Assembly: GCF_002307355.1 (NCBI RefSeq)
Contig: NZ_CP017481.1
Location: 744,001 to 808,000 of the forward strand
Direction of reading: 5' to 3'
Origin: Pectobacterium polaris
Lineage (GTDB): Bacteria > Pseudomonadota > Gammaproteobacteria > Enterobacterales > Enterobacteriaceae
DNA: 64,000 nt
Below, piece by piece: positions 1 through 11,299 of the stretch. Below the pieces are notes generated by a model. The model was not told the DNA's origin and ran no database searches. It was given only the letters and a program-made list of their open reading frames with translations. Every line of letters begins with the position of its first letter. The first letter of the stretch is position 1. The position numbers and the translations under genes are program-made.

Positions 1-1
1 G

Positions 2-1114
2 AGCGAAGGGGAATCCAACTGCGCGGGGCTGATGCCGGGCAACACCTTCACCTTGACGGAGCACCCGAATACGACGCTGAATGCAGTGTGGCAGACGGTG
101 AGCGTGACGCACGTCGGGCAACAGCCGCAAGCGCTGGAAGAGGAAAGTGGCGGCGACCCGACGACCATGAGCAACAGCTTTGCCGTGGTGAAAGGCACGA
201 CGACATGGCGTGCTGCCATGCCATACAAACCGATGGTGGACGGCCCGCAAATCGCTACCGTCGTCGGCCCGACGGGGGAAGAAATTTACTGCGACCAGTA
301 TGGTCGGGTAAAACTGCAATTCCCGTGGGATCGCTACGGTGCGAGCAATGACCAGAGTTCCTGCTGGGTGCGTGTCAGTCAGGGCTGGGCAGGCGGCCAG
401 TACGGCATGATCGCCATCCCGCGTATCGGCCATGAAGTGATCGTCAGTTTTCTCGAAGGCGATCCGGATCAGCCGATTGTGACCGGGCGAACCTTCCACG
501 TCACTAATCCATCGCCCTACCCGCTGCCTGTCAACAAAACGCGTACCACGCTTCGTTCCAAAACCCATAAAGGCAAAGGATTTAACGAACTCAGTTTTGA
601 GGATGCGACCGATAACGAAGAGATCTTCCTCCATGCCCAGAAAAATATGGCAGTGCGGGTGCTCAATTCTAAAGATGAGCGCGTGGACTATAACCGCACA
701 ACGAGCATCGGGAATGATGAAGAACTGGTGGTCGCCAACGATCGTAAAGTCACGGTGGAAGGTAATCAGGATCACAAAACCACAGGCAATCATTTGTCGT
801 TGACCGAAGGCGATCGGGGCATACAGGTTAAGGGCGATCTGACGCAGAAAATCAGCGGCGTATTCAGCGTGGACAGCAACGGCGATCTGACATTGCAAAG
901 CGGCAGCAAATTAACACTCAGGGTCGGAAGCAGCTTTGTCGTTATCCACGCCGGTGGGGTGGACATCAAAGGGCCGGCTATCAATCTGAATTCAGGCGGC
1001 AGCCCGGGTGATGTGGCACTCCCCGCCGATCCGGCGATATTGAAAGCGGCCGCCGCCGCAGGGACGATGTTTGTGGCGCACTGTCCAGCAAAGGAGAAAG
1101 AAAACAGTGAGTGA
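2..1114 (+). CDS. vgrG: VgrG T6SS spike protein, 3' part
   Basis: C-terminal part of a type VI secretion VgrG, the trimeric spike at the tip of the Hcp tube. The frame is open to the first base of the window, so the gene begins upstream and the gp27-like N-terminal domain is missing here. The visible part holds the OB-fold/gp5 region, with signatures [18 protein letters not shown] and [16 protein letters not shown], followed by beta-helix repeats ([24 protein letters not shown]). It ends in a short Ala-rich tail without an added toxin domain. It overlaps the next gene by 8 bp, so the two are translationally coupled. The family is certain; the full length cannot be seen. Confidence 0.95.
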   Translation, partial: SEGESNCAGLMPGNTFTLTEHPNTTLNAVWQTVSVTHVGQQPQALEEESGGDPTTMSNSFAVVKGTTTWRAAMPYKPMVDGPQIATVVGPTGEEIYCDQYGRVKLQFPWDRYGASNDQSSCWVRVSQGWAGGQYGMIAIPRIGHEVIVSFLEGDPDQPIVTGRTFHVTNPSPYPLPVNKTRTTLRSKTHKGKGFNELSFEDATDNEEIFLHAQKNMAVRVLNSKDERVDYNRTTSIGNDEELVVANDRKVTVEGNQDHKTTGNHLSLTEGDRGIQVKGDLTQKISGVFSVDSNGDLTLQSGSKLTLRVGSSFVVIHAGGVDIKGPAINLNSGGSPGDVALPADPAILKAAAAAGTMFVAHCPAKEKENSE

Positions 1115-1973
1115 GATAACACGCTGGGCAATAGTGGATGCAGCGGTAGAACCCGAATTATTTTCGATGCTGGAACAATTAGACCCACCCCATGCCAGTT
1201 TATACGCGGAGCCGGTACCGGAAGATATTGGGCGATTGGCACCGCACCTGGTGCAGGTAGATGACAGGGTCTTTCACTGGCTGAATCAAAGGAAAACACC
1301 TTGGGGTATCTTGTTGGAAACAACGTCTGAAATGAAAGTATTGCGGCAACACTTGCGTAAATATCTACATGTACAGATCCCCAATGAAGCAAAACCTGTA
1401 TTTTTCCGTTTTTATGATCCGCGAAATATTTGGTCTTTTTGCGATGTGATGACAGAGTGGGAACTGTTCTGCTTCATGGGGCCAATGGAAAAAATCATGA
1501 CCATTTATGATGGAGCAGTACGAGAAGAGACTTTTAATTCAGTTCGTGCTCAGTATCCTCTCACGGCCAAGAGCAGGATGAAACTTCTAAAATTCAATCA
1601 ATCACAACTTGACATTCTAAACAACCATTCAGAAGCTAGATATATTGATGATATTTTTTCTAAAACACTTGTTAAATATAAAGAAAAAATACATCACATT
1701 TCTCACAATAGTAACCAAATTGATCCTGAACAGGACTTTTATTTCTACAAAGACTCTCAGGAAAACTCGACAACTTTCTCAGTAAAACATATTGTCAGTG
1801 AGTGTTATTATTTTTGTAAAGAGCATAACATCAATGATGACCACTCAATTCGTGAGTTAATTCATTTATTAATAGAAAAAGATTACTATTCATTAGAACA
1901 AGCCCTGAGTTTTGGAGAAATTCTTTGCTCCGTGAAGAACTACCGGGTTACTATCGCGTTAGTGATTTATTAA
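1107..1973 (+). CDS. DUF4123 T6SS effector adaptor
   Basis: DUF4123 proteins are chaperone/adaptors (Tap/TEC type) that load an effector onto the cognate VgrG. The start is taken as GTG 1107 inside the end of vgrG, with AAGGAG about 11 bases upstream; this gives 288 aa beginning [13 protein letters not shown]. The N-terminal half shows the typical pattern: ASLYAEP, a WGILLET stretch, and [10 protein letters not shown] followed by an aromatic-rich segment. The last 130 or so residues have no landmark I recognise. Base composition drops sharply to AT-rich at about 1550, inside the gene. This suggests that the 3' half came in with the downstream effector block and determines cargo specificity. 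Confidence 0.85.
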   Translation: MSEITRWAIVDAAVEPELFSMLEQLDPPHASLYAEPVPEDIGRLAPHLVQVDDRVFHWLNQRKTPWGILLETTSEMKVLRQHLRKYLHVQIPNEAKPVFFRFYDPRNIWSFCDVMTEWELFCFMGPMEKIMTIYDGAVREETFNSVRAQYPLTAKSRMKLLKFNQSQLDILNNHSEARYIDDIFSKTLVKYKEKIHHISHNSNQIDPEQDFYFYKDSQENSTTFSVKHIVSECYYFCKEHNINDDHSIRELIHLLIEKDYYSLEQALSFGEILCSVKNYRVTIALVIY

Positions 1974-2107
1974 AAGATGTTCTAGGTGAATATTCTGCCT
2001 GAGAGGGATAGGCATGACTGGAGCATCGTACTTACCCACGGTTGAGTGGGCGTGCTAAATTTAGCGAAAGGACTTTTTTCTCTCATTCTATCATATAGGG
2101 ATATGTA

Positions 2108-2479
2108 ATGAATAAATCATCTACTATTGGCATCTTTTTAATACCCACATTTATTTGGTTATCGATAGCATTGGCATATGTTTTTTTTTGCGGTGATAGG
2201 GATGTGGATACATATTTTTTTAATAGCTGGGATTTTGTCGCATGGATTATTTTCGCAAGCTACACAATAATTTGCAGTGTTGTTTCTATCTTTTTTTTCT
2301 TAATAATGAAAAAGTATTATATCGTTACGATGATAATCATTATTTTTATATTTTCTATTACAGTAACAGATTTTGATTACATATATTCGTCTTTATTTTT
2401 CATTATTATGTTAAGCATTCCACTCTTTGGTTCATTGACCTTACGGTATCTGCGTAATAAACAGGTTCATTATAAGTAG
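2108..2479 (+). CDS. Small multi-pass membrane protein, candidate immunity protein
   Basis: This 123-aa protein is almost entirely hydrophobic, with about four membrane segments: residues 7-27, 43-67, 72-88 and 93-112. It ends in a basic tail (RYLRNKQVHYK). A GGGATAT stretch lies just before the ATG. I do not recognise a family. It sits between the adaptor and the putative effector in very AT-rich DNA. Small inner-membrane proteins in such positions often protect against a periplasm-acting effector, so an immunity role is plausible but is inferred from context only. It precedes the effector, whereas immunity genes more often follow. Confidence 0.6.
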   Translation: MNKSSTIGIFLIPTFIWLSIALAYVFFCGDRDVDTYFFNSWDFVAWIIFASYTIICSVVSIFFFLIMKKYYIVTMIIIIFIFSITVTDFDYIYSSLFFIIMLSIPLFGSLTLRYLRNKQVHYK

Positions 2480-2674
2480 ACTAGCGATGAGGACAATGAA
2501 CATTAATGCCGTTCATTAGAAAATCTTAAAGTAAGTATTTTACATCGAACTCAACTAATTATAGTTCTCATTTGTTATTTTTAGATATAGCGTCGTTAAA
2601 AAATGTTATTACTTATAGCTATTTTACCAGGATAATTTCATGTTAGACAAGTTGAAATAAAAAGGAATTTTAAT

Positions 2675-3565
2675 ATGCAGCCTGAAAATAAAACTGAAGA
2701 ATTACTCGAGTATATTTCAAAAAAAGATTCTCTAACTGTAGAACAAAAAAAACAAGAAATTGAAAAGTTTTCACACCCTGATAAAACTTCGAATTATAAT
2801 GCTGGTCAAGCTTGCGCCACATGCCCGCCATCCCATGCCAGAAAAGAGTTTGTAGATGAGCTTATTAACTCTTTAGAATCTAGATATGCTGTCACTATTT
2901 ATACCGCTTATCCAGGAACGCCGTTAAATGATAACGATGGAAAACCAGAGTTTAAAGAGGGAAAAAGAGTCGTATCTGAAGCTGGTCATATGTGGCTAGA
3001 GATCTCTAAACTTCAAAAAAATAATATTAACACTTCAAAATCTTATGGCTTTGCACCAAAAAAATCAGGAGTTACAGGTGATGGTTCAGTCACAAACAAA
3101 GATACTCATCATTATGAAAACCCTTATTACAGAAGAAAAATAGAAATAAAAAAAGACCAATACAATAAATTAAAAGAATTTGGAGACACCGCAAGCAATA
3201 AATCTGAAAAATATTTCGATCTTTATTATAACGGAGCAACAAATAGTTGTATCGATTTCACATGGCAAGCATTACGCCACGCAGGGTTAATTCCAGAAAG
3301 TACATGGAATGATTTTAGTCGTTATAATAAGGAGAAGAAAAAAGCAGGAAAATTTGACGGCGATCTTAAGGTCATTAATAACATTCCACATATAAAATCT
3401 ATTCCAACACCATTTCCTGATAGTGAATTAAACTCGGAGAAATATAACAAAAAACCAGATAGAACAATGCTGCAATGGATTTTGTCTCAAAATGATGACG
3501 TTAAAAACAGTGAAAATATAGGAATAGCAAGCAGGCAAAATGACTGCGCAATCAACCATGTTTGA
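2675..3565 (+). CDS. Putative T6SS effector, permuted papain-like cysteine hydrolase
   Basis: This 296-aa soluble protein has no signal peptide and starts at an ATG preceded by AAGGA. Two blocks stand out. AGHMWLEI (His105) is followed by SYGFAP at 123-128. NSCIDFTWQALRHAGL (190-205) carries Cys192. A His motif before a Cys motif is the order found in circularly permuted papain-like/NlpC-P60 hydrolases, which cleave peptidoglycan amides or lipid acyl groups. An additional C-x-x-C plus His lies at 47-54. Its place between DUF4123 and PAAR genes supports a secreted toxin. Gene and effector role are likely; the substrate is unknown and the catalytic assignment is inferred from motif order. Confidence 0.65.
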   Translation: MQPENKTEELLEYISKKDSLTVEQKKQEIEKFSHPDKTSNYNAGQACATCPPSHARKEFVDELINSLESRYAVTIYTAYPGTPLNDNDGKPEFKEGKRVVSEAGHMWLEISKLQKNNINTSKSYGFAPKKSGVTGDGSVTNKDTHHYENPYYRRKIEIKKDQYNKLKEFGDTASNKSEKYFDLYYNGATNSCIDFTWQALRHAGLIPESTWNDFSRYNKEKKKAGKFDGDLKVINNIPHIKSIPTPFPDSELNSEKYNKKPDRTMLQWILSQNDDVKNSENIGIASRQNDCAINHV

Positions 3566-3654
3566 CAGCTATAGATAAGCTGAAAAAACAACGCTGAGTC
3601 TGAATGGGCAAATCGTATTTGCAACGGAAAGTACCCTACGAAAAGGAACGCAAT

Positions 3655-3921
3655 GTGGGTAACGCAGTAAAATTCGGCGATAGCGACACGGGGCATGGGA
3701 GTCATCCACCGACACCTGTCGCAGCGGGTTCATCAACGGTTAAGGTTGATGGTTTGCCGTTGGCTCGTCAGGGCGATCCGCTGTCTCCTCACGGCCATGA
3801 CCGGAGCATTAGCAGCGGTTCATCCAGCGTACTCGTTGATGGTAAACCAGCAGCACGCACGGGTGATGCAGTAAGCTGTGGGGGCGTGTTGATTGGTGGG
3901 GGAAGTGTGAATATCGGATGA
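3655..3921 (+). CDS. PAAR-domain T6SS spike-tip protein
   Basis: PAAR proteins form the sharp metal-bound cone on the VgrG trimer and can carry effectors. The protein shows the Gly-rich repeats of the family: AVKFGDSDTGHGSHPPTPV, VKVDGLPLARQGDPLSPHGH, VLVDGKPAARTGDAVSCGG. His and Cys residues are suitable for Zn binding. GTG 3655 is preferred because AAGGA lies 8 bases upstream and VGNAVKFGD matches the usual start of the domain. An in-frame ATG at 3604 would add 17 atypical residues. At 88 aa it is a bare PAAR domain without a toxin extension. GC content returns to the chromosomal level here, in contrast to the preceding 2 kb. Confidence 0.9.
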   Translation: MGNAVKFGDSDTGHGSHPPTPVAAGSSTVKVDGLPLARQGDPLSPHGHDRSISSGSSSVLVDGKPAARTGDAVSCGGVLIGGGSVNIG

Positions 3922-3951
3922 TATACCACAGCGCTTCCCCCATCTTTAGTA

Positions 3952-3986
3952 AACAGGCGCTCATTGAGCGCCTGTTGTCTTTTTAA
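3952..3986 (+). terminator. Rho-independent terminator after the PAAR gene
   Basis: A perfect 11-bp stem (3952-3962 with 3966-3976) with a 3-nt loop is followed by GTCTTTTTA. It lies between the convergent PAAR gene and glgP and may stop transcripts from both sides. Confidence 0.85.
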
Positions 3987-4018
3987 AAATTAACCGTCAA
4001 TGGAGAGGTCTTCTCTCA

Positions 4019-6466
4019 TCACAACCGTATCGGCTTAATATTCCAGATATCTTCTGCGTATTCGCCGATGGTGCGGTCAGATGAGAAATAGCCCATGTTG
4101 GCAATATTCTGGACGGCACAGCGCGCCCATTCGTCCTTTTTCTCATACAACTCATCAACCCGGTCCTGTGTATCCACATAGCTGCGATAGTCTGCCAGTA
4201 GCTGGTAGTAATCGCCAAAATTCACCAGTGAATCAAACAGATCGCTGTAACGTCGGCTATCATCAGGGCTGAAGACGCCCGTGGTGATTTGCGTCAGCAC
4301 GCGGTGCAACTCTTCGTCCTGATCGTAATATTGCCGTGGGTTGTAACCGTTCTGACGCAACGCTTCGACCTGATCGGCCGTGTTGCCGAAGATGAACATA
4401 TTCTCTTCGCCAATATGCTCCAGCATTTCGACATTCGCCCCATCCAGCGTGCCGATCGTCAGCGCACCGTTCAGAGCAAACTTCATATTACTGGTCCCGG
4501 ATGCTTCCGTCCCCGCCAGCGAGATCTGTTCAGAGAGATCCGCCGCCGGGATGATCATCTGTGCCAGACTCACGCTGTAGTTCGGGATGAAGACCACTTT
4601 CAGCCGATCGTGCAGCGTCGGATCGTTGTTGATCACCTTCGCGACGTCGTTGATCAAGTTAATAATGTGCTTCGCCATGTAATAGGCTGATGCAGCTTTG
4701 CCCGCAAAAATGACGACACGCGGCACACGCTCGATCTCGGGGTCATCCTTAATACGGTTATAGAGTGTGATGACGTGCAGCACGTTCAGCAGTTGCCGCT
4801 TGTATTCGTGAATACGCTTAATCTGCACATCAAACAGCGATTCCGGATTAACCACAATATTCAGGTTTTCCGCCATATAGGTCGCTAAACGTACTTTGTT
4901 CTTCAGCTTCACCTTGCTGATTTTCTGCACAAATGCCGGATAATCGATGTGCTGTTTCAGTTCGCTCAATTGGCTCAGATCGGTGCGCCAGGTCTGCCCA
5001 ATGGTGTCATCCAGCAGCTTGGAGAGCGATGGGTTGGCCAGCGCCAGCCAGCGCCGCGGCGTCACACCGTTGGTTTTATTGCAGAACCGATTAGGGAAGA
5101 GGCGGGCGAAATCGGCAAACAGAGACTGCACCATCAGATCCGAATGCAGCTCCGATACGCCGTTCACCTTATGGCTGGCAACCACAGCTAGCCATGCCAT
5201 GCGTATTTTACGCCCGTTGTTTTCATCAATGATGGAAACCCGCGCCAACAGTTCATTGTCATCGGGGACTTCTTTCTGGACGTACTCCAGAAAATGTTCG
5301 TTAATTTCGAAAATCAATTGCAGATGGCGCGGCAGGATTTTACCCAGCATATCAACCGGCCAGGTTTCCAGCGCTTCCTGCATCAGCGTGTGGTTGGTGT
5401 AGGAGAAGACTTTCCTCACCACAGTCCACGCCTCTATCCACTTGAATTTATGCTCATCAATCAGCAAACGCATCAGCTCAGGAATAGCGAGCACCGGATG
5501 CGTATCGTTCAGGTGGATGGCGAACTTCTCCGCCAAATTGTTGTACGTTTTATGCATCATCCAGTGGCGGTTGAGAATGTCCTGCACCGTGGCGGAAACC
5601 AGGAAGTATTCCTGACGCAAACGCAGCTCGCGGCCTGAATAGGTGGAATCATCGGGATACAGCACGCGCGACACATTTTCCGAGTGGTTTTTATCTTCCA
5701 CCGCTGCAAAATAGTCGCCCTGATTAAATTTACCCAGATTGATTTCGTTACTGGCCTGCGCGCCCCACAGACGCAGCGTATTGGTCGCATCGGTATCAAA
5801 GCCGGGAATGATTTGGTCGTAGGCGCACGCAATAACTTCTTCCGTTTCCAGCCAGCGCATTTTGCTGCCTTCCTGCTGGATTCGGCCGCCGAAGCGCACT
5901 TTGTAGCGTGTGCTGTGGCGCGGGAATTCCCACGCATTACCGTATTCCAGCCAGTAGTCCGGCGATTCCGCCTGTCTGCCGTTAACGATATTCTGTTTGA
6001 ACATACCGTATTCGTAGCGAATACCGTAGCCGCGCCCCGGCAGCGCCATCGTCGCCAGCGAATCCAGGAAACAGGCAGCCAGACGCCCCAGACCGCCGTT
6101 CCCTAAGCCGGGATCGTTTTCTTCCTGTAGCAGATCGTCCAGTTCCAGCCCCATGCCATCCAGCGCGGCTTTCAGATCGTCGTACAATCCCATCGCCAGC
6201 AGCGCGTTCGACAACGTCCGCCCCAGCAAAAATTCCATCGACAGGTAATAGACCTGCCGCACATCTTGCGAAAGCTGTGCCCGATTCGAGCGCAGCCAGC
6301 GCTCCACCATCCGGTCACGCACGGCCAGCAGCGTGGCGTTCAGCCAGTCATGTTTATTCGCAATGGAAGGATCTTTCCCTACGCTAAACATGAGCTTATA
6401 AGCAATAGAGTGTTTCAGCGCTTCCACACTGAGCGTTGGTGAAGTATAGATAAACGGCGAGTTCAT
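4019..6466 (-). CDS. glgP: Glycogen phosphorylase
   Basis: Releases glucose-1-phosphate from alpha-1,4-glucan chain ends in the cytoplasm, using pyridoxal phosphate. The PLP motif [14 protein letters not shown] places the Schiff-base lysine at Lys662, and [13 protein letters not shown] is the conserved phosphorylase signature. The start is ATG 6466 ([10 protein letters not shown]), giving 815 aa, the E. coli GlgP length and N-terminus; GGGA lies upstream. An in-frame ATG at 6475 and a TTG at 6481 are less likely. It is the last gene of glgBXCAP, about 75 bp after glgA. Its phosphorolysis runs opposite to the GlgC/GlgA synthesis arm encoded in the same operon. Confidence 0.97.
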   Translation of the reverse strand: MNSPFIYTSPTLSVEALKHSIAYKLMFSVGKDPSIANKHDWLNATLLAVRDRMVERWLRSNRAQLSQDVRQVYYLSMEFLLGRTLSNALLAMGLYDDLKAALDGMGLELDDLLQEENDPGLGNGGLGRLAACFLDSLATMALPGRGYGIRYEYGMFKQNIVNGRQAESPDYWLEYGNAWEFPRHSTRYKVRFGGRIQQEGSKMRWLETEEVIACAYDQIIPGFDTDATNTLRLWGAQASNEINLGKFNQGDYFAAVEDKNHSENVSRVLYPDDSTYSGRELRLRQEYFLVSATVQDILNRHWMMHKTYNNLAEKFAIHLNDTHPVLAIPELMRLLIDEHKFKWIEAWTVVRKVFSYTNHTLMQEALETWPVDMLGKILPRHLQLIFEINEHFLEYVQKEVPDDNELLARVSIIDENNGRKIRMAWLAVVASHKVNGVSELHSDLMVQSLFADFARLFPNRFCNKTNGVTPRRWLALANPSLSKLLDDTIGQTWRTDLSQLSELKQHIDYPAFVQKISKVKLKNKVRLATYMAENLNIVVNPESLFDVQIKRIHEYKRQLLNVLHVITLYNRIKDDPEIERVPRVVIFAGKAASAYYMAKHIINLINDVAKVINNDPTLHDRLKVVFIPNYSVSLAQMIIPAADLSEQISLAGTEASGTSNMKFALNGALTIGTLDGANVEMLEHIGEENMFIFGNTADQVEALRQNGYNPRQYYDQDEELHRVLTQITTGVFSPDDSRRYSDLFDSLVNFGDYYQLLADYRSYVDTQDRVDELYEKKDEWARCAVQNIANMGYFSSDRTIGEYAEDIWNIKPIRL

Positions 6467-6541
6467 AATATTCATTCCCAAGTGAGTGTTACCCTACCCT
6501 GTCGTTTTCAGATTGCACGAGGATGACGCGCAGTGGGAAAA

Positions 6542-7981
6542 CTAGTGGGTATACAAGCGTTGATATAGCGCACCATAAGCCTGAGCAGAAACCTGCCAAC
6601 CAAAATCCATCGCCATCGCCTGACGCTGCACATAGCGCCATAGCGTGGGTCGGGACCACAACACAAACACACGACGAATCGCGCGGGATAGCGATCCCAC
6701 ACTGCAATCGTTAAAGACGAACCCACTTGCCAGCCCATCCGCCAGATTCTCCAGCGAACAGTCCGATACCGTATCCGCCAGCCCGCCAGTTCGGCGCACC
6801 AGCGGCAACGTGCCATATTTCAGGCCGTAGAGCTGCGTTAACCCACAAGGCTCAAATCGACTCGGCACCATGATGACATCCGCGCCGCCAATAATGCGGT
6901 GCGAGAAGGACTCGTGATAGCCAATCTGTACGCCAACCTGACCGTGATATTCCGCCGCCGCCGCCAGAAAGCCCTCCTGCAAATCCGCATCCCCAGCACC
7001 CAGCACCACCAGTTGTCCGCCCTGTTCAAGCAGGTCCGGCACCGCGCTTAGTGCGATATCGAGCCCTTTCTGGCTGGTCAGGCGACTGACGATGGCAAAA
7101 ACCGGTGCCTTGTCGTCTACCTTCAGGCCCATCGCCGTTTGCAGATGCCGCTTGTTTGCGGCTTTGTCCGCTAAAGCATCTCGGGAGTAATGGCTGGTAA
7201 GTAAAGGATCGTGCGCAGGATTCCAAATCGTTTCGTCTACGCCATTAAGGATGCCGGACAGCCGTCCTTCTTCTTCGCGCGTTTTCAGCAAGCCTTCCAT
7301 GCCGTAGCCATAAGCCGGCAGCGTAATCTCATGCGCGTAGGTTGGGCTCACGGTCGTAATATGGTCAGCGTAGTACAATCCCGCCTTGAGGTAGGAAATC
7401 TGGCCGTAAAACTCCAGCCCGTACACTTGGAAGAACTCGCTCGGCAGTTGGAGATTTGGCATATGCCGGGCATCAAACAGCCCCTGATAGGCCAGATTGT
7501 GAACGGTAAAGACCGATTTCGCCGGATGGTTGCGCGCCGCCATATAGGCGCAGGTCAGCCCCGCGTGCCAGTCATGGGCATGCACAACATCAGGTCGCCA
7601 ATACTGATCCAGCCCGCCTGCCATTTCGCATCCCATCCACCCTAGCAGCGCAAACCGCAGGTAGTTGTCGGCATACGCATAAAGCGCCGGGTCGTGATAA
7701 GGGCTACCCGCGCGTTCATACAGCTCAGGCACGTCAATCAAATAAATACCGACGCCGTTAAAATGGCCGAACAGCAGCGTGACGTGTCCCGCGAAGGTAT
7801 CCAGCTCACGCACGACCTGTAGGTTGGCGATGCCTTTTTTCAGATCGGGGAAGGCAGGCAGGATGACACGGGCATCCATCCCCGCCGCAATCTGCGCGCC
7901 GGGCAACGCACCAGCCACATCCGCCAGTCCACCGGTTTTCAATAATGGAAATAGCTCCGAACAAACATGTAAGACCCGCAT
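6542..7981 (-). CDS. glgA: Glycogen synthase
   Basis: GT5 glucosyltransferase that adds glucose from ADP-glucose to growing alpha-1,4-glucan. The protein begins [22 protein letters not shown], with the ADP-glucose-binding KTGGL lysine at Lys15. The C-terminal half contains the GT-B motif [18 protein letters not shown] followed by [10 protein letters not shown]. The start at 7981 gives 479 aa (E. coli 477) and has GGGAG a few bases upstream; the open frame extends further upstream but has no homology there. It lies 28 bp after glgC in the operon. Confidence 0.97.
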   Translation of the reverse strand: MRVLHVCSELFPLLKTGGLADVAGALPGAQIAAGMDARVILPAFPDLKKGIANLQVVRELDTFAGHVTLLFGHFNGVGIYLIDVPELYERAGSPYHDPALYAYADNYLRFALLGWMGCEMAGGLDQYWRPDVVHAHDWHAGLTCAYMAARNHPAKSVFTVHNLAYQGLFDARHMPNLQLPSEFFQVYGLEFYGQISYLKAGLYYADHITTVSPTYAHEITLPAYGYGMEGLLKTREEEGRLSGILNGVDETIWNPAHDPLLTSHYSRDALADKAANKRHLQTAMGLKVDDKAPVFAIVSRLTSQKGLDIALSAVPDLLEQGGQLVVLGAGDADLQEGFLAAAAEYHGQVGVQIGYHESFSHRIIGGADVIMVPSRFEPCGLTQLYGLKYGTLPLVRRTGGLADTVSDCSLENLADGLASGFVFNDCSVGSLSRAIRRVFVLWSRPTLWRYVQRQAMAMDFGWQVSAQAYGALYQRLYTH

Positions 7982-8009
7982 TATTACTCCCGTTTTGTTC
8001 CGATGGTGT

Positions 8010-9287
8010 TTACAGCTTTTCCAACATTGATCGCGTGACCAGCACGATCCCCTCTTCCGAACGGTAAAAACGGCGGCTATCCTCTTCCGCGTTTTCACCA
8101 ATCACCATGCCTTCCGGCAAGTGGCAGGCGCGATCGATCACACAACGGCGTAAACGGCAGGAGCGCCCCACGTTGACATCCGGCAGGATCACCGTCGAAT
8201 CGATACTGCAAAACGAATTCACCCGCACGCGCGGGAACAGCACGGAATGCGTGACGACAGAACCGGAGACGATGCAGCCCCCGGATACCAGCGAGTTCAT
8301 CGTCATGCCGTGACTGCCGGAACGGTCTTGGACAAATTTGGCGGGCGGCAGCGATTCAATCGCAGAACGAATCGGCCAGTGCCGATCGTACACATCCAGC
8401 TCCGGCGTAACGGATGCCAGATCGAGATTGGCGCGCCAGTAGGCTTCCAGCGTGCCGACATCCCGCCAATACTGGTGTTCATCTTCGCCCGACGTGACGC
8501 ACGACAGCGTAAAAGGATGCGCCCAGGCCAGACGCTGCGAGACAATCTTCGGAATCAAGTCCTGCCCAAAGTCGTGGGCAGAATCTGTCGCGTTACGATC
8601 TGCTTCCAGTAATTGATAAAGATAGTCCGCATTAAAAACATAGATCCCCATACTCGCGAGCGCCATATCGGGGTTATCTGGCATCGGCGTCGGGTTATCC
8701 GGCTTTTCGGAAAAATCGAGGATGCGATGCTGTTTGTCCACGCTCATGACGCCAAAGGCGCTGGCCTCTTCTATCGGCACGGGCAAGCAGGCGACCGTAC
8801 ATTCCGCGCCCTTCTCCACGTGATCGATGAGCATACGTGAGTAGTCCATCTTGTAGATGTGATCGCCCGCGAGGATCACCACATACTCCGCACGGTAGCG
8901 CCGAATAATGTCGAGATTCTGACAAACCGCATCCGCCGTTCCCCGATACCAGTGATCGGTAGAATGGCGCTGCTGCGCAGGAAGCAAATCGACAAATTCG
9001 TTCATTTCCGCATTCAGAAATGACCAGCCGCGCTGAATGTGCTGCACCAGCGTATGCGACTGATATTGCGTAATCACGCCAATACGGCGGATGCCGGAAT
9101 TCAGGCAGTTAGAGAGCGCGAAATCAATAATGCGAAATTTGCCGCCAAAATGGACTGCGGGCTTGGCACGCAATGCCGTTAGCCCTTTCAGTCGCGTTCC
9201 ACGGCCTCCGGCCAAAATTAATGCCACGGATTTCAAAGGGAGCTGTCTTGCCAACATCAGAGGGTCATGCTTGTCGTTATTCACCAT
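8010..9287 (-). CDS. glgC: Glucose-1-phosphate adenylyltransferase
   Basis: Makes ADP-glucose from glucose-1-phosphate and ATP, the committed and allosterically controlled step of bacterial glycogen synthesis. The nucleotidyltransferase loop [15 protein letters not shown] occupies residues 23-37. FSEKP carries Lys195, the sugar-phosphate ligand, at the same position as in E. coli. The N-terminal [11 protein letters not shown] segment of the fructose-1,6-bisphosphate effector site is intact. The C-terminus forms the left-handed beta-helix and, at 425 aa, ends slightly earlier than E. coli GlgC (431). It sits 35 bp downstream of glgX. Confidence 0.97.
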   Translation of the reverse strand: MVNNDKHDPLMLARQLPLKSVALILAGGRGTRLKGLTALRAKPAVHFGGKFRIIDFALSNCLNSGIRRIGVITQYQSHTLVQHIQRGWSFLNAEMNEFVDLLPAQQRHSTDHWYRGTADAVCQNLDIIRRYRAEYVVILAGDHIYKMDYSRMLIDHVEKGAECTVACLPVPIEEASAFGVMSVDKQHRILDFSEKPDNPTPMPDNPDMALASMGIYVFNADYLYQLLEADRNATDSAHDFGQDLIPKIVSQRLAWAHPFTLSCVTSGEDEHQYWRDVGTLEAYWRANLDLASVTPELDVYDRHWPIRSAIESLPPAKFVQDRSGSHGMTMNSLVSGGCIVSGSVVTHSVLFPRVRVNSFCSIDSTVILPDVNVGRSCRLRRCVIDRACHLPEGMVIGENAEEDSRRFYRSEEGIVLVTRSMLEKL

Positions 9288-9322
9288 GGCTATCTCCTGA
9301 TTATTCTTTTAATGGCTTGCGC

Positions 9323-11299
9323 TTAGGCGGTTTGTTTTATCAAGACGCCTACCGCCTGCGCTTGTCCGTGCCAAACTCCACCCTCAGGCGGATTCGTCTC
9401 ATCAAACGGCGGTGAAACCTGCCAGTGGCCTTCTGGCAAAATGAACGCTCCGGCATGCAAGCTGGCGTTAAACAACACGAGCCAACGACCGGAAAGTAAA
9501 ATCTGTAGCTGATGCTCCCCTTGCTCCCACTGTTGCGGCGTCAAAGGCTGCCCTTCTCGGTTCAGCCACTGCACCGCGCCATCCCCTTCTTGCCACCACG
9601 CTTCCTGCTGTAATGCCGGAATCGTGCGGCGTAACTGGATCAATCCGGCGACAAATTCACGCAGTGCGCTATTCGCGTTTTCCCAGTGCAGCCAGGTCAA
9701 TTCGTTGTCCTGACAGTAGGCGTTGTTGTTGCCTTGCTGACTGTGTCCCAGCTCATCGCCTGCCAGCAGCATCGGTGTTCCCTGTGACAGAATCAGCGTC
9801 GTCAGCAGCGCCTTCTGGCTGGCCAGTCGGCGTTGAAGGATGTCGTCGTCCACTTCCAGCCCTTCCGTACCGTGGTTATTGCTGAAATTGCTACCTGTGC
9901 CGTCGCGATTGCCCTCGCCGTTGGCGTCGTTGTGCTTGTGGTTAAAACTCACCAGATCGCGCAGCGTAAAGCCGTCATGGGCCGTCAGTTTGTTGATAGA
10001 GGCGTAAGGCAGGCGGTCGCGCTGCTGGAAGATGTCGCTGGAGGCAGCAAAGCGGCGGGCAAATGTGCCAAGAGAAATGTCACCATGCAGCCAAAAGCGG
10101 CGCATGTCGTCACGGTAGCGGTCACTCCACTCGGCAAACGGCGTCGGGAACTGACCGAGCTGATAACCGCCATGCCCGATGTCCCACGGTTCAGCGATCA
10201 ACTTGCAACCCTGTAAGCGGCTATCATTTTTCATGGCGGACAGCAGCGGCGCGTCGGCGGTAAAATCTGGGGTACGCCCCAGCACCGTTGCCAGATCGAA
10301 GCGGAAACCATCAACGTGGCAGACCTCGCGCCAGAAGCGCAGGCAGTCCATCACCCAGTCCATTACCGCTGGATGATTCAGGCGCAGCACATTGCCGCAG
10401 CCGGTCCAGTTATGGTATTCGCCGTTGTCACCCAGCCAGTAGTAGCTACGGTTGTCGATACCGCGCTGGCACAGCGTGGGGCCTTCGACGTCCAGCTCGG
10501 CGCTGTGGTTAAACACCACATCCAGAATCACCTCGATACCCGCGTGATGCAGCGCTTTCACCGCATCGCGAAATTCATTCAGCGCGTCGTCACCCGCAGC
10601 CAGACTGTTATCGACGGCAAACGGCAGCAGCACGTTATAGCCCCAGTAATTACGCAGCCCCAGTTGCTGAAGCCGGGGTTCATCGGCATGCTGCTGCACC
10701 GGAAGCAGTTCCAGCGCTGTCACACCCAGCGACGTCAGATAATCAATCATCACCGGATGGCCTAACGCCGCATAGCTACCGCGAATGTCTTCGGGAATAT
10801 CGGGGTGCAGTTGCGTCAGCCCGCGAACGTGCGCCTCATAAATCACCATCTGATTCCAGGGCGTGTGCGGATGCTGGTCATCCTGCCAGTCGTAATCCTC
10901 AGCCGTAACGACGCACTTCGCCATGATGGCAGCGCTATCGCGCTCATCCCGCTGGTCAATCCCGCCTTGCAGGCAAGCGTCATCCACCACCCAGCCATCA
11001 AGCTGGCGCGCACAGGGATCCAACAGCAGTTTATGCGGATTGAAGCGCAAACCCTGCGACGGTTCGAACGGCCCATCGACCCGGAAACCGTAGCGTAGCC
11101 CCGGCTGTGCATCAGGGAGATAGCCATGCCAGATATCGCCGCTGCGTGCCGTCAGCGCGATGCGCTGTTCCTGCTGACGTTCGTCAAACACGCACAGCTC
11201 AACCCGCTCGGCATCTGCCGAAAACAGAGCGAAATTCACGCCCTGTCCATCGAAACTGGCCCCCAGCGGCGTCGGCTTGCCCGTCTGCAATTCCGCCAT
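9323..11299 (-). CDS. glgX: Glycogen debranching enzyme
   Basis: GH13 isoamylase-type enzyme that hydrolyses alpha-1,6 branches of the short limit-dextrin stubs left by GlgP. It has an N-terminal carbohydrate-binding module, then a TIM barrel with DVVFNH (260-265), nucleophile Asp335 in [12 protein letters not shown], acid/base Glu370 in LIAEPWDIG, and the third acidic site in [10 protein letters not shown]. The 658-aa length matches E. coli GlgX. Its ATG abuts the glgB stop directly (TAAATG), so translation is coupled; GGAGA lies inside the glgB end. Confidence 0.97.
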   Translation of the reverse strand: MAELQTGKPTPLGASFDGQGVNFALFSADAERVELCVFDERQQEQRIALTARSGDIWHGYLPDAQPGLRYGFRVDGPFEPSQGLRFNPHKLLLDPCARQLDGWVVDDACLQGGIDQRDERDSAAIMAKCVVTAEDYDWQDDQHPHTPWNQMVIYEAHVRGLTQLHPDIPEDIRGSYAALGHPVMIDYLTSLGVTALELLPVQQHADEPRLQQLGLRNYWGYNVLLPFAVDNSLAAGDDALNEFRDAVKALHHAGIEVILDVVFNHSAELDVEGPTLCQRGIDNRSYYWLGDNGEYHNWTGCGNVLRLNHPAVMDWVMDCLRFWREVCHVDGFRFDLATVLGRTPDFTADAPLLSAMKNDSRLQGCKLIAEPWDIGHGGYQLGQFPTPFAEWSDRYRDDMRRFWLHGDISLGTFARRFAASSDIFQQRDRLPYASINKLTAHDGFTLRDLVSFNHKHNDANGEGNRDGTGSNFSNNHGTEGLEVDDDILQRRLASQKALLTTLILSQGTPMLLAGDELGHSQQGNNNAYCQDNELTWLHWENANSALREFVAGLIQLRRTIPALQQEAWWQEGDGAVQWLNREGQPLTPQQWEQGEHQLQILLSGRWLVLFNASLHAGAFILPEGHWQVSPPFDETNPPEGGVWHGQAQAVGVLIKQTA

